A stretch of DNA of 64,000 nt from UBA5158 sp963692955 (GCA_963692955.1 OY843587.1:186001-250000); one strand, 5' to 3'; positions 35,855 through 45,103 are shown, numbered from the stretch's first letter. Numbers and translations: made by a program. Notes: a model not told the origin generated them from the letters alone.

Positions 35855-36291
35855 AACTTCCTCGTACTAACCGTCATCGTTCGATTTGACATATATAACG
35901 TGGCTTGCAATGGAAATGGACTTAACAACTTTTCGATAACATTAGGTAAGCTGGTACCTGTTATGCGCCCATCAAAATTGTAGTCGTAAGGAACTTGCCA
36001 AATCACTTTCCAATGATATCTATCCATAATTCGTTCAACATTTTCTTTTAACGAACCACTGACACTGATCGCATAAACAGCGGCGGGTTTGCCAAGGTTT
36101 GCAAATTGTGAAGGAAATGCAGCGCTGCCGTACGAGGGAACCACACCGATATCAGGTTGTCGGCCGGCTTGGTAAAAAGGTTGGGACGCGGTAACAGATT
36201 GGGGTTGCGCAACTTGCCAAGCAGCGAAAGTTAAAGTAGGAAATAAAATCGTGATCAACAATGCACTTAGTTTAGTAACGCGGCACTTCAT
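35851..36291 (-). CDS. TcpQ/PilL-like secretin partner protein
   Basis: A 146-residue secreted protein starting at the ATG at 36291, preceded by GGAG. A signal peptide (MKCRVTKLSALLITILFPTLTFA, split here: charged start then hydrophobic LLITILFPTL) precedes a short linker. The C-terminal domain GSLKENVERIMDRYHWKVIWQVPYDYNF...LFPLQATLYMSN-type resembles TcpQ and the PilL C-terminus, which stabilise the secretin. It is the first gene of the secretin-PilO-PilP unit. Confidence 0.7.
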   Translation of the reverse strand: MKCRVTKLSALLITILFPTLTFAAWQVAQPQSVTASQPFYQAGRQPDIGVVPSYGSAAFPSQFANLGKPAAVYAISVSGSLKENVERIMDRYHWKVIWQVPYDYNFDGRITGTSLPNVIEKLLSPFPLQATLYMSNRTMTVSTRKL

Positions 36292-36348
36292 TTCTATACT
36301 CCATATCCTTATGCCCAACTGAAGCTTCTCCGAAAATATCAGGAATCA

Positions 36349-36376
36349 AGTATAAGCAATTTAAATTAAATGTGTA
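36349..36376 (-). promoter_or_regulatory. Candidate promoter of the secretin unit of the pilus locus
   Basis: On the minus strand TACACA (36376-36371) lies 16 bases before TATACT (36354-36349), in a very AT-rich stretch about 58 bases upstream of the TcpQ-like start. It would drive the TcpQ-like, secretin, PilO and PilP genes separately from the ATPase/prepilin unit. Confidence 0.5.
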
Positions 36377-36531
36377 AGCTTTATCTTGTGAATTTATTAA
36401 TAGTTTCAGGCGCACAGCCGTACGGAATTTTTTCTCAGACATTATCTACACTAAAACTGAAACCTAAAAAAGCTGACACATGCGGCATTATATTTTTTAA
36501 TCACAACTAGAATACACTCTACTCAAATGTA

Positions 36532-36560
36532 TTGGCGTAAATCAACAGCCTATGTATAAT
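36532..36560 (+). promoter_or_regulatory. Strong sigma70-type promoter of the repeat-protein gene
   Basis: TTGGCG (36532-36537), a 17-base spacer and a perfect TATAAT (36555-36560) lie 30 bases upstream of the GTG start at 36591. GAGGGA provides a ribosome site. The presence of promoter, RBS and signal peptide together argues that the repeat gene is real. Confidence 0.7.
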
Positions 36561-36590
36561 TTAATAAATTAGCAGTCGAGGGATAGACAA

Positions 36591-36905
36591 GTGAAACTAA
36601 AAGCACTCATTACGGTAGCCGCCAGCATCTCATTAACAGCTTTAGTCTCATTAATGAGTACTTCCTCAACAGGTAATATCTCCACGGGCTCTACCTCCAC
36701 GGGTTCTATCTCCACAGGCTCTACCTCCACGGGTTCTACCTCCACGGGCTCTACCTCAACTGGTTCTCCAGCCAATACTGTTGCTGCCCCGCCCACCAGC
36801 GGTACCACCGGTGGCGTCGTTGTCCCGAATTCTACTTCATCTGGCAGTACTGCAAGTGGCAGTACGTCTCCACATTATGACGGTACCAGCGTACCGCAGT
36901 GGTAG
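36591..36905 (+). CDS. Secreted Ser/Thr/Gly repeat protein embedded in the pilus locus
   Basis: An unrecognised 104-residue protein from a GTG start, on the strand opposite to all pilus genes. A signal peptide (MKLKALITVAASISLTALVS) is followed by six tandem pentapeptides of the form (I/T)STGS (residues 30-59), a Pro/Gly/Val linker and another Ser/Gly-rich stretch ending HYDGTSVPQW. It has no Cys and almost no charged residues after the signal, suggesting a flexible, possibly glycosylated surface polypeptide. It sits between the two pilus transcription units. A link to the pilus is inference. Confidence 0.65.
   Translation: MKLKALITVAASISLTALVSLMSTSSTGNISTGSTSTGSISTGSTSTGSTSTGSTSTGSPANTVAAPPTSGTTGGVVVPNSTSSGSTASGSTSPHYDGTSVPQW
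36678..36767 (+). repeat. Six tandem 15-bp in-frame repeats
   Basis: Six near-identical 15-base units of the type ATCTCCACGGGCTCT / ACCTCCACGGGTTCT encode (I/T)STGS. Because the unit is a multiple of three, gain or loss of copies changes protein length without a frameshift. A weaker seventh unit precedes the block. Confidence 0.9.
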
Positions 36906-36958
36906 CGCTGTGACGTACGGCTTTTTGTGATATTTCAAAGCAATCTCTGCCGGTAAAA

Positions 36959-37885
36959 TCAAGGTAACCAAACTTTGGTCGTAGAACCTGGACTTTCGTT
37001 GGCGGGCGAACATCGAGTGACGGCCATAATGCTTTGCCATTGACCCCAACTATTTGCACCTGTAGCTCCCGAATAATTATTAGCATCTCCGGCTTGGGTA
37101 CCGACGTCAAGACACACCCGCCAGTAATTTGTCGTAGGTGTGCCAGTTACATAAGGAGCACATGAGGTTGTACCAGCATCAAAGCAATTTGGAACGGAGG
37201 CTATTGGAGCGGGCCCTACTGGATAGGCTGTAAAGTTAGTAATTGGATATACGGTGGGAGTAGATCCTGACGGATTCAGGCCGTAAGTACCGACTACCTG
37301 AGTGGCTGCGACAAATATCTCAGCAACCATCGCCTGAGGAGCGCTGCCGGGACAGGTGGGCACCGGCACACAGCCGCCATTACGGTAAACGCCAACGAAA
37401 TTCACTGAACGCGCATTATTTAAATTTTGTCCGGGAATATTTACTTGCGCGGTCACAGTAAGACCACTAGTACTGCCTAAAGGCACCATGCCAGCGAGAA
37501 TATTAGCATCAGCTTGATTTTCCGTGGTTACCGCAACATAAAAAACACCTGAATTTGGATCGCAAGTTATAGTGTAAGTCTGGTTGTTTATATAGGGAGA
37601 CTTCATATTGGAGGGCAGGTAATTAGCGCCCTGTAAAGTGGCTAACGCCGTTGGACAAGAGCTACTGGCTGTCACCCAGCCCGGCCACATTGAATTGTTA
37701 ATGTAATAAGCTAAGCCTGCATTTAAGATTTGCTGCATTTGTAATGCAGCGCGGTCGCGCCTCACTTGTCCGGTTTTCAGTACAGTATAGTTAGAAATCA
37801 TTACAACTATCGTACTCATAATTACTAACACCAACATCATTTCGATGAGGGTGAAACCAGTGAGCTTAAGTGGCATTTTTCTCAT
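36959..37885 (-). CDS. Type IV prepilin (probable major or large minor pilin)
   Basis: A 308-residue prepilin. The ATG at 37885 gives the short leader MRKMPLKLTG followed by FTLIEMMLVLVIMS, a classical cleavage site after Gly with N-methylated Phe+1 and Glu+5, then the hydrophobic helix. GGGGAA lies at good spacing and the start is 1 base after the upstream prepilin stop, so the much longer upstream extension is rejected. The large C-terminal domain has several Cys pairs, which would need the DsbA/B system. No prepilin peptidase is in the window. Confidence 0.86.
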   Translation of the reverse strand: MRKMPLKLTGFTLIEMMLVLVIMSTIVVMISNYTVLKTGQVRRDRAALQMQQILNAGLAYYINNSMWPGWVTASSSCPTALATLQGANYLPSNMKSPYINNQTYTITCDPNSGVFYVAVTTENQADANILAGMVPLGSTSGLTVTAQVNIPGQNLNNARSVNFVGVYRNGGCVPVPTCPGSAPQAMVAEIFVAATQVVGTYGLNPSGSTPTVYPITNFTAYPVGPAPIASVPNCFDAGTTSCAPYVTGTPTTNYWRVCLDVGTQAGDANNYSGATGANSWGQWQSIMAVTRCSPANESPGSTTKVWLP

Positions 37886-37886
37886 T

Positions 37887-38639
37887 TTATTCCCCACAAG
37901 TATAATTTCCTGGTTGAGGTAGTAATGACGTTGGGTACGGTGTATACGTTGAACTGTTAGATAATTCATACATTTGATCATGAGTATATTGCAAATTAAA
38001 TTCTTTTAACATTGGCATAGACTCCCAATAACCAGAACTCGTTTGCGCGGAAGCATAATTGGGTAAGCGCGTAAGTACCATCCAATTTCCTGATGAAGTA
38101 GCGGTACAAGCAGCTGTACCTGAGGCTGCCATGCAAGTTGGGTTAAATGCCCCCTCTATAGTTTCCATTTTCGTCTGGTTATAAGATTTGAGTAATACGC
38201 TCACTTGCATTTGCAAAAAAACCACGGGTACACCGGAAATAGTTTGTGTCACTGAACCTGGCGGCGAATTGGTATAATTACAGTCGGTAACACCACAAGA
38301 TAGATTCATCGTCGGGGTTGAGGCAGTAAACTGAATCGCATATCCGCCAGAGGTATCTACGATAAAACTCGGAGCAAGAGCCGTGGTAAGATAACCGCCC
38401 GACTGCAGCTGAGCTACCGTGACAGTAGTCGTCGCTGACAGGGAGGGACATTTCGCTCGATAATATTGTGCGGCGGCATCAAATAAAACTTCAATATTAC
38501 CTTTTAGAGCGTCGATTTGACTATTGAGTTGCCAAACTTGTATTTGCCGAATACTTGCCATAATCATCACGCTAGCCACGGCTAGGGCTAACATTGTTTC
38601 CAACAATGTTAAACCGAGTTGTGCGCGGCGCAACATCAA
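37887..38639 (-). CDS. Type IV prepilin-like protein (pseudopilin)
   Basis: A 250-residue prepilin with leader MMLRRAQLG then LTLLETMLALAVASVMI: Gly-1, Glu+5 and a hydrophobic helix, but Leu instead of Phe at +1. The C-terminal domain contains several Cys. It overlaps the upstream inner-membrane protein gene by 4 bases. Either this or the following prepilin could be the major subunit; the other would then be minor or PilS/PilV-like. Confidence 0.82.
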   Translation of the reverse strand: MMLRRAQLGLTLLETMLALAVASVMIMASIRQIQVWQLNSQIDALKGNIEVLFDAAAQYYRAKCPSLSATTTVTVAQLQSGGYLTTALAPSFIVDTSGGYAIQFTASTPTMNLSCGVTDCNYTNSPPGSVTQTISGVPVVFLQMQVSVLLKSYNQTKMETIEGAFNPTCMAASGTAACTATSSGNWMVLTRLPNYASAQTSSGYWESMPMLKEFNLQYTHDQMYELSNSSTYTPYPTSLLPQPGNYTCGE

Positions 38640-39697
38640 GAGGGTTCTCCCATTGACATACCGGTAAGAAATATACCTTTAACAATGGTGATGATAAGAT
38701 AGGCGCCTACAGCTAGCAGCGCCCCACCAAAAATTTTCGCGATACTCTTTAAAGATTTATTCGTTTCTTCCGCGCCATGTACGCCCATGCGGACCAAGCC
38801 ATGCTCGAATCCTTTTACTTCCGCCATAACTTTTAAACGCATGATATCTTTGCTGTCGATTAGGCCGGTAGTTAATACGTCGGCGACGTTGCCTTTACCC
38901 GCACTCAGCAAACTTTCCATCATCAACAAATGGCTTTGCACGTAAGGATTAGCTTGATATTGCATAACTTTGATCGCGCTCCGAAACACCACGCCGTTCG
39001 CGACTAACAAACCTAAGGTTTCCATGAGACGTGCGGCCGACATTTTTCTGTAAAGTGTAAACGGCGGCACTTTATCCAACAGCGGTCTCAACTCGCCGGT
39101 ATAATTAGCCATAATTTTTTTAAAAATATAAACCGTGGCGGCAATACCAAGAATAAATATCCACCACCAGTATTTGATTAAATCGGCGACATCTATCAAC
39201 GTTCTCCCCGCATCCGGCCATTGCTCTACTGGTTTAATCAATTTAAATTGAACGAATACGGAACCATTTAAATATTCGATAATGGCGCACGCCATGATGA
39301 TTACCATTAGCGGATAAGAAACGGCACCAATCAACGCGCCCATTGAGCCGGTGCTTTGACTGAGAGAATTAATCGCTGATTTCATCGTTTCCGCTAGCGC
39401 GCCGCCTTCTTCACCGACGCGAATAATTTCGATGACGTTAGGAGCAAACCAGCCGGACATACCTTCAGCCAGTGCTTGACCTTGACCAATTTTTTCTGAG
39501 ATGGATCTAGCGACATCTTTACTGATGTTTTCTGTGACTTCCGTCATCATGTCGATAGCGCGGTTGGGTGGGATGCCATCGTTCACTAAAATATATAAAT
39601 CTTCTAAAAAAGCTAACTGCTTTTTGGCGCCAAATTGAAAGCGCTTAAAGCCTAATACGAAATTAGAAAGGAAATCATCATCCGCGTAATCCGCCAT
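38636..39697 (-). CDS. Type IVb pilus inner-membrane platform protein, PilR/GspF family
   Basis: A 353-residue polytopic protein of the GspF/PilC/TcpE family that anchors the assembly ATPase. Two repeated cytoplasmic domains are visible, the first with LEDLYILVNDGIPPNRAIDMM and GEEGGALAETMKSAI, the second with LMETLGLLVANGVVFRSAIKVM. Membrane helices lie around 135-155, 175-195 and at the C-terminus (ALLAVGAYLIITIVKGIF). It is located between ATPase and prepilins as in R64 pilQ-pilR-pilS. Confidence 0.83.
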   Translation of the reverse strand: MADYADDDFLSNFVLGFKRFQFGAKKQLAFLEDLYILVNDGIPPNRAIDMMTEVTENISKDVARSISEKIGQGQALAEGMSGWFAPNVIEIIRVGEEGGALAETMKSAINSLSQSTGSMGALIGAVSYPLMVIIMACAIIEYLNGSVFVQFKLIKPVEQWPDAGRTLIDVADLIKYWWWIFILGIAATVYIFKKIMANYTGELRPLLDKVPPFTLYRKMSAARLMETLGLLVANGVVFRSAIKVMQYQANPYVQSHLLMMESLLSAGKGNVADVLTTGLIDSKDIMRLKVMAEVKGFEHGLVRMGVHGAEETNKSLKSIAKIFGGALLAVGAYLIITIVKGIFLTGMSMGEPS

Positions 39698-39750
39698 AAC
39701 TCACCCCGTTGGTAATACCGCAGTACCGCAATTCAATATTGCAAAAACCA

Positions 39751-41349
39751 TTAATCATAGGTAAAAGTCGAGGCCGTAGTGGATGCGTTAATCGGCCCAA
39801 CTACTTTTTCCGCGTCGAACGGATCAATCACGCCTTCTTTAATTAAATCTATCGCGCGCGCGCTGAAATCTTGCCAGCCATTTTTTTTCAAATGCTTTTC
39901 CCAATTCGTGGTATCTGATTTTTGAATAAATTCACGGCCGGGTTCATCTACCCAAATAACTTCCGCGACGACGGTCCTGCCGGCGATGCCGGTACGGTTG
40001 CAGTTCGAGCATCCATGACCACGCGCGCGCGCCGCGTTAATAACATCTTTACCTAACACAGCCTCCCAATCCGTGATAAACGCGTCGTGTTTTGGCGATG
40101 TTAATAATGGTATGGAACATTGCGAGCAAAGTTTTGGAACGAGACGTTGACAGACGAGGCAACGTAACACGCTGCTATCGCCTAATAAAACCGGCGAGAT
40201 ACCCATGTCCACTAAACGGGTAATGATAGCTGTCGCGCGGTTAGTGTGTAACGTGGTTAAGACTAAGTGACCCGTGATGGAGGCGCGTACCATGACGCTC
40301 GCGGTGTCTTCATCGCGCATTTCACCGAGGATGATAACGTCTGGATCCATACGTAACGCGGCGCGGCCCATGCTCGCGAAACTGCGGTCAGATTTTTCGG
40401 TGTTGACTGGCACTTGCGTGGCTTCTTCCACGACTTTTTCAACTGGATCTTCGATCGAATAAAGTTTTTGAACGTTTTCCACCATTTCCATACAAGCCGC
40501 AAGTGTCGTGGTTTTACCAGAACCCGTGGGGCCCGCGACGATGATGGCGCCGAACGGCAGCCGCATCGCCATTTTAATGATATTGACTTGTTTTGTGGTG
40601 TAACCTAAATCTTCTAAGGTTTTAGAACGTTCTTCACCCGTCGCTAAGATACGCATTACCATGTCGAAACCACCATGAGCGGGTACGCTCGCTAAACGTA
40701 AACGGATATCTCTACCCGAAATTTTTAACGGCATGGAGGCATCTTGCGGAATTAACGGATTAAAGTGCGACGTCGCATGATCGGTTTCTTTATTGAAAGC
40801 GACTGACGCAATTTCTCTGCCTAATTTTTCTGACCATTCGGCGTAAACCCGCAATTCACCGTGTTGGCGCATTCTGATTTTTGTGTAAGTCGCGCGTACT
40901 TGAATGTGAATATCGCTGACGCCTTGTAGAACAGCTTCTAGCACTAAATCGCGTAAGTGACGTTGTTGATCGCTGAACGTCGCAGTGGTTTCGCCTTTCG
41001 CTTTTTGGTTCATCGATTCTTCGAGCGCGCTCGCCATTAACAAACTAATTAATGATTGCGTCGACGCGAATACGGTGCCCGGATGAATGCCGCGGCTTAA
41101 TAAGACTGATTTACAATTTTGAACCGCGCGAGAAGAAGGTTCGGAGGAAAGTATAGTCGCGCTTTTTAGCACGACAATGGTCTTTTGTTCTTTAGACCAA
41201 TTCATCATGTCTTCCATGATTTTATCTTTGGTGTCTAAATCATTTTGACTATGCAAAACTTTAGTGCCGGTCGCATTCGCAAACCGTTCTAGGATGGCAA
41301 TCTGCTCCGCGGATTCCGCTTCAGCATCGGAAGAATTCATCTCAGCCAT
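39751..41349 (-). CDS. Type IVb pilus assembly ATPase, PilQ (R64)/GspE family
   Basis: A 532-residue secretion ATPase that powers pilin polymerisation. Walker A GPTGSGKT is at residues 273-280, Walker B DVIILGEMRD at 337-346, and the HTN box TTLHTN at about 365-370. Cys pairs C408-x2-C411 and C447-x2-C450 form the zinc motif of GspE/PilB enzymes. I prefer the ATG at 41349 (MAEMNSSDAE), preceded by AGAGAGG, over one 24 bases upstream. First gene of the ATPase-PilR-prepilin unit. No PilT-like retraction ATPase is present. Confidence 0.87.
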   Translation of the reverse strand: MAEMNSSDAEAESAEQIAILERFANATGTKVLHSQNDLDTKDKIMEDMMNWSKEQKTIVVLKSATILSSEPSSRAVQNCKSVLLSRGIHPGTVFASTQSLISLLMASALEESMNQKAKGETTATFSDQQRHLRDLVLEAVLQGVSDIHIQVRATYTKIRMRQHGELRVYAEWSEKLGREIASVAFNKETDHATSHFNPLIPQDASMPLKISGRDIRLRLASVPAHGGFDMVMRILATGEERSKTLEDLGYTTKQVNIIKMAMRLPFGAIIVAGPTGSGKTTTLAACMEMVENVQKLYSIEDPVEKVVEEATQVPVNTEKSDRSFASMGRAALRMDPDVIILGEMRDEDTASVMVRASITGHLVLTTLHTNRATAIITRLVDMGISPVLLGDSSVLRCLVCQRLVPKLCSQCSIPLLTSPKHDAFITDWEAVLGKDVINAARARGHGCSNCNRTGIAGRTVVAEVIWVDEPGREFIQKSDTTNWEKHLKKNGWQDFSARAIDLIKEGVIDPFDAEKVVGPINASTTASTFTYD

Positions 41350-41570
41350 ATTCGCCTCTCTCAAAAATGACATAGAGTAAAACGAGCAAGACTAACAATT
41401 TAAACTTCTAACTGACTGATAATTAAATTATTACTTCAGCTCGCGCTACGCATAAGCTTTCGCAACTATCTAGATTAATTATAGTCTATATTTAAGAATG
41501 TACTATATAAAGGAGACTGGCAAGGCCAATCTGAGATCAGCCTAAGCCCATGATTTTACTTAGATTTAGC

Positions 41571-43988
41571 TTAAATATCTAAGTTTATGACATCAAGCGC
41601 GTTAGCTTCAATAAATTCACGTCTGGGCTCAACTTGATCACCCATAAGGCAAGTGAATATTTGATCAGCAGCCACGGCATCTTCGATAGTGACTTGCAAT
41701 AACCGGCGGGTATCGTGGTTCATGGTGGTGTCCCAAAGTTGCTCTGGATTCATTTCCCCTAAACCTTTATAACGTTGGATGGCTTGGCCTTTTTTGGCTT
41801 CTGCCATTAACCAATTTACCGCTTCGCCGAAGGTATACACCAACTGCTGTTTTTCCCCGCGTTTAACGTAAGCGCCTGGTTGCAATAAATCATGTAAGTC
41901 TTTACCGAGGGTGGCGATTTTGCGGTATTCCGATGACAGGAATAAATCTTTGTTAATGAGAAACGAATTCGTGATGCCATGATAATCGATACTCATTTCA
42001 GGCAGCCACAATTGTTTTTCCGCGTCTTCTTTAACTTCAAACGAATAGGTGATCGATTGATGCGGGTTCGTTTCTAATTTGTCGGCGATGAGTTTTGTTA
42101 ACTGCTCTGTGTACTCGCGCTGTGAAAGTTTAGTTTCATCGACAACGGGCAAATAAATTAAAGCTTCCAATAACACTTTAGGATAACGGCGGCTCAGGCG
42201 CGCGATGATACTCATCACGGCTTGATACTCCATCACGAGTTTTTCTAAGCCCACACCAGAGACGGGCGGCGTATTGCCGCCGGCGTATAGAAATGCGTTT
42301 TCTAAGGCGGATTGAACCAGAGAAGCTTCAAGCGCTTCATCGTCTTTCATGTATTGTTCTTGCTTGCCTTTTTTTACTTTGTATAACGGCGGTTGCGCGA
42401 TATACACATGGCCGCGTTCGATTAACTCGGGCATTTGCCGGTAAAAGAACGTTAACAGTAGCGTGCGAATGTGCGAACCGTCGACGTCGGCGTCGGTCAT
42501 GATAATGATGAGGTGGTAGCGTAATTTATCAGGATTATATTCTTCACGGCCGATGCCACAGCCCAGCGCGGTAATCAAGGTCGCGACTTCAGCCGAGGCG
42601 AGCATTTTATCAAAACGGGCTTTTTCGACATTTAAAATTTTACCTTTCAAAGGTAAAACCGCTTGCGACTTACGGTCGCGAGCTTGTTTGGCGGAACCGC
42701 CCGCCGAATCTCCTTCGACGAGAAATAATTCTGATTTAGCAGGATCTTCTTCTTGGCAATCCGCGAGTTTTCCCGGCAAGCCAGCGATATCCAACGCGCT
42801 TTTACGACGCGTCATCTCACGTGCTTTACGGGCGGCTTCGCGCGCGCGGGCGGCGTCTAGGACTTTTGTGACGATGGCTTTCGCGTCTTGCGGTGATTCC
42901 AGCAAATAGGCTTGCAGTTTCTCACCCATGGCGGATTCGACGATGGCTTTAATTTCAGAAGAGACTAACTTATCTTTAGTTTGCGATGAAAATTTAGGAT
43001 CGGGCATTTTCACCGATAAAATCGCGGTCAAACCTTCACGGAAATCATCGCCGGTAGTCGAAATTTTAAATTTCTTCGCGTAACCTTCTTTCTCGATGTA
43101 GTTATTCAACACGCGCGTCAGACCACCGCGAAAACCAGCCAAGTGAGTGCCGCCGTCTTTTTGCGGAATATTATTCGTATAACAAAAAATCTTTTCGATG
43201 AAAGTATCATTCCATTGCAGCGCGATTTCGACCGTGATGTGATCTTTCTCCACACAAAAGTAAAATACTTTAGAGTTGACGATGGTTTTATTTTTATTTA
43301 ATTCTTCAACAAAAACTTTGATGCCGCCATGATATTGAAAATTATCACTTTTTCCGCTGCGCTCATCTTTCAAAAAGATACTGATGCCAGGATTTAAAAA
43401 AGATAATTCGCGTAAGCGGCGCGCTAATATTTCATAGTGAAATAAAATATTCGTGAATGTTTCTGAGCTTGGGCGGAAGCGTACTTCGGTGCCGCGTTCC
43501 GTCGTTTCACCCACTGGAGCTAACGGCGCTTGCGGTTCACCATGACGGTAATGCTGTTCGTATACTTTTCCATTCAAACGTATTGTCAACCATAAGTCTT
43601 CGGATAAGGCGTTGACGACGGAGACACCGACGCCATGCAGACCGCCGGAAATTTTATAAGAATCACTATCAAATTTTCCGCCCGAATGTAACACGGTCAT
43701 GATAACTTCAGCCGCCGAGCGGCCTTCTTCAGGATGCAAATCAACCGGGATGCCACGACCATTATCTTTGACTGACACTGTACCGTCGGTATGGATAGTC
43801 ACATGCACCGTGTCACAATAACCCGCCAATGCTTCATCAATCGAATTATCGACCAATTCGAAAACCATGTGGTGCAAGCCAGTGCCATCGTCTGTGTCAC
43901 CGATGTACATACCTGGACGTTTTCGAACGGCATCTAAGCCTTTTAAAACTTTGATGTTGGAAGAATCATAGCTAGGCGCTGTATTCAC
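41571..43988 (-). CDS. gyrB: DNA gyrase subunit B
   Basis: ATPase subunit of gyrase that introduces negative supercoils. The 805 residues match E. coli GyrB (804). The GHKL ATP site (ELVDNSIDEALAGYCD, GRGIPVD, GLHGVGVSVVNALS) is followed by the transducer and the TOPRIM domain with EGDSAGGSAKQARDRKSQA and the DADVDGSHIRTLL metal site. It also carries the gammaproteobacterial insert before the C-terminal tail. Last gene of dnaA-dnaN-recF-gyrB. Confidence 0.97.
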   Translation of the reverse strand: MNTAPSYDSSNIKVLKGLDAVRKRPGMYIGDTDDGTGLHHMVFELVDNSIDEALAGYCDTVHVTIHTDGTVSVKDNGRGIPVDLHPEEGRSAAEVIMTVLHSGGKFDSDSYKISGGLHGVGVSVVNALSEDLWLTIRLNGKVYEQHYRHGEPQAPLAPVGETTERGTEVRFRPSSETFTNILFHYEILARRLRELSFLNPGISIFLKDERSGKSDNFQYHGGIKVFVEELNKNKTIVNSKVFYFCVEKDHITVEIALQWNDTFIEKIFCYTNNIPQKDGGTHLAGFRGGLTRVLNNYIEKEGYAKKFKISTTGDDFREGLTAILSVKMPDPKFSSQTKDKLVSSEIKAIVESAMGEKLQAYLLESPQDAKAIVTKVLDAARAREAARKAREMTRRKSALDIAGLPGKLADCQEEDPAKSELFLVEGDSAGGSAKQARDRKSQAVLPLKGKILNVEKARFDKMLASAEVATLITALGCGIGREEYNPDKLRYHLIIIMTDADVDGSHIRTLLLTFFYRQMPELIERGHVYIAQPPLYKVKKGKQEQYMKDDEALEASLVQSALENAFLYAGGNTPPVSGVGLEKLVMEYQAVMSIIARLSRRYPKVLLEALIYLPVVDETKLSQREYTEQLTKLIADKLETNPHQSITYSFEVKEDAEKQLWLPEMSIDYHGITNSFLINKDLFLSSEYRKIATLGKDLHDLLQPGAYVKRGEKQQLVYTFGEAVNWLMAEAKKGQAIQRYKGLGEMNPEQLWDTTMNHDTRRLLQVTIEDAVAADQIFTCLMGDQVEPRREFIEANALDVINLDI

Positions 43989-44014
43989 GCGTGTTACTCC
44001 ACATTTTAAATATC

Positions 44015-45103
44015 TTAAACCACTTCCGTAATATTGCCATGTTCCACGTGAAACATTTTCAGGGGCAACATAGATAAAAGGTTACTCAGCGCATGGCGCT
44101 CGACGGCCGTCACAAATATTTGAGTTTGCTGCTGGGAAAGTAGGGTGATCAAGTTAGTTCTACTCACGATATCTAGCTCTGCTGGCAAATCATCAATTAA
44201 GTAAATAGGCTTCTTGTTAGCGGTGCTATTTAATAGCGCGCCTTGTGCCAGTATCATAGCACAAACGAATAATTTTTGCTGACCTCTTGATAAAATATCT
44301 TTCGCAAGTACTTTGTTTATAGACGCCTTTAGATCCGCTCTATGGGGCCCAGCTTGCGTATATCCCATCTGCAAATCTTTCTCTAACGAAGCGGCCAACA
44401 CCTCGTCTAAATCTGTCTCGCCATCCCAACCGCGGTAATAATTTAACCGCAAATCCGGCAGCGGCAACAGTTGCGCTAGCGTTTCTTTCAACAGAGGAAA
44501 GAGATTTTGCGTATACTCGCGGCGCAGTTGGTCTAATTGCTGAGCTTTAGGTACTAACTCATTTGTCCAAATCGCGATCTCTTTTTTGGGACTTTGACCG
44601 CGCAACGCGGCATTTCTTTGTCTTAATATTTGTCCATAATCGCGCCAAATTCGTAAAAAATCATTATTTAAGTAAAAAACACCCCAATCTAAGTATTTTC
44701 TGCGAAAAACCGGCCCGCCATCCAGTAAATGATAAGAATGAGAGTGGATTAATTGTACAGGCGTTAAATCAGCTAATTCGGCCGACGAGCGGATGTCTTT
44801 GCCGCCGATGCGGATTTTTATTTCGCCTTCCAATTGCCGCTCAACACCTACGGGAATAGTTTGCGCGCCATTTGGTGTGACATGAGCGAAAATCTGAAAT
44901 TTATCGGCGCTATTACGGATGACGCGTCCAATAGCGGCACTTTTAAAAGACCGCCCTAAACTTAAATAATAAATCGCTTCTAACAAGCTGGTTTTACCAC
45001 TGCCGTTATAGCCGTAAAGTAAGTTAAATCCTGCGGAAATAGGCTCTACATTGACGGCAGAGAGATTGCGGAAATCAGTGATAGCTAGACGGGTCAAAGG
45101 CAT
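44015..45103 (-). CDS. recF: DNA repair ATPase RecF
   Basis: SMC-like ATPase acting with RecO and RecR to load RecA at gaps. The 362 residues show Walker A GYNGSGKTSLLEAIYYLSLG (about 31-50), a signature segment ILSRGQQKLFVCAMILAQG and Walker B YLIDDLPAELD. The C-terminal residues MFHVEHGNITEVV are encoded by DNA that contains the parS site at 44040-44055, so the protein end is shaped by a partition site. It lies between dnaN and gyrB as usual. Confidence 0.95.
   Translation of the reverse strand: MPLTRLAITDFRNLSAVNVEPISAGFNLLYGYNGSGKTSLLEAIYYLSLGRSFKSAAIGRVIRNSADKFQIFAHVTPNGAQTIPVGVERQLEGEIKIRIGGKDIRSSAELADLTPVQLIHSHSYHLLDGGPVFRRKYLDWGVFYLNNDFLRIWRDYGQILRQRNAALRGQSPKKEIAIWTNELVPKAQQLDQLRREYTQNLFPLLKETLAQLLPLPDLRLNYYRGWDGETDLDEVLAASLEKDLQMGYTQAGPHRADLKASINKVLAKDILSRGQQKLFVCAMILAQGALLNSTANKKPIYLIDDLPAELDIVSRTNLITLLSQQQTQIFVTAVERHALSNLLSMLPLKMFHVEHGNITEVV
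44040..44055. promoter_or_regulatory. parS centromere site (ParB binding)
   Basis: TGTTCCACGTGAAACA is an exact match to the chromosomal parS consensus TGTTNCACGTGAAACA, a 16-base near-palindrome. It lies in the last codons of recF, 25 bases from the stop and 3.6 kb from dnaA, and a ParB gene is present at 6844-7719. No second exact copy was found in the window; other CACGTG cores lack the flanks. Confidence 0.92.

Noticed and set aside
36569..36808. Minus-strand frame with repeated EPVEVEPVEVEP, antisense to the repeat-protein gene
   Set aside because: It is the mirror of the 15-bp repeats. The plus strand has the promoter, ribosome site and signal peptide, while this frame has none.
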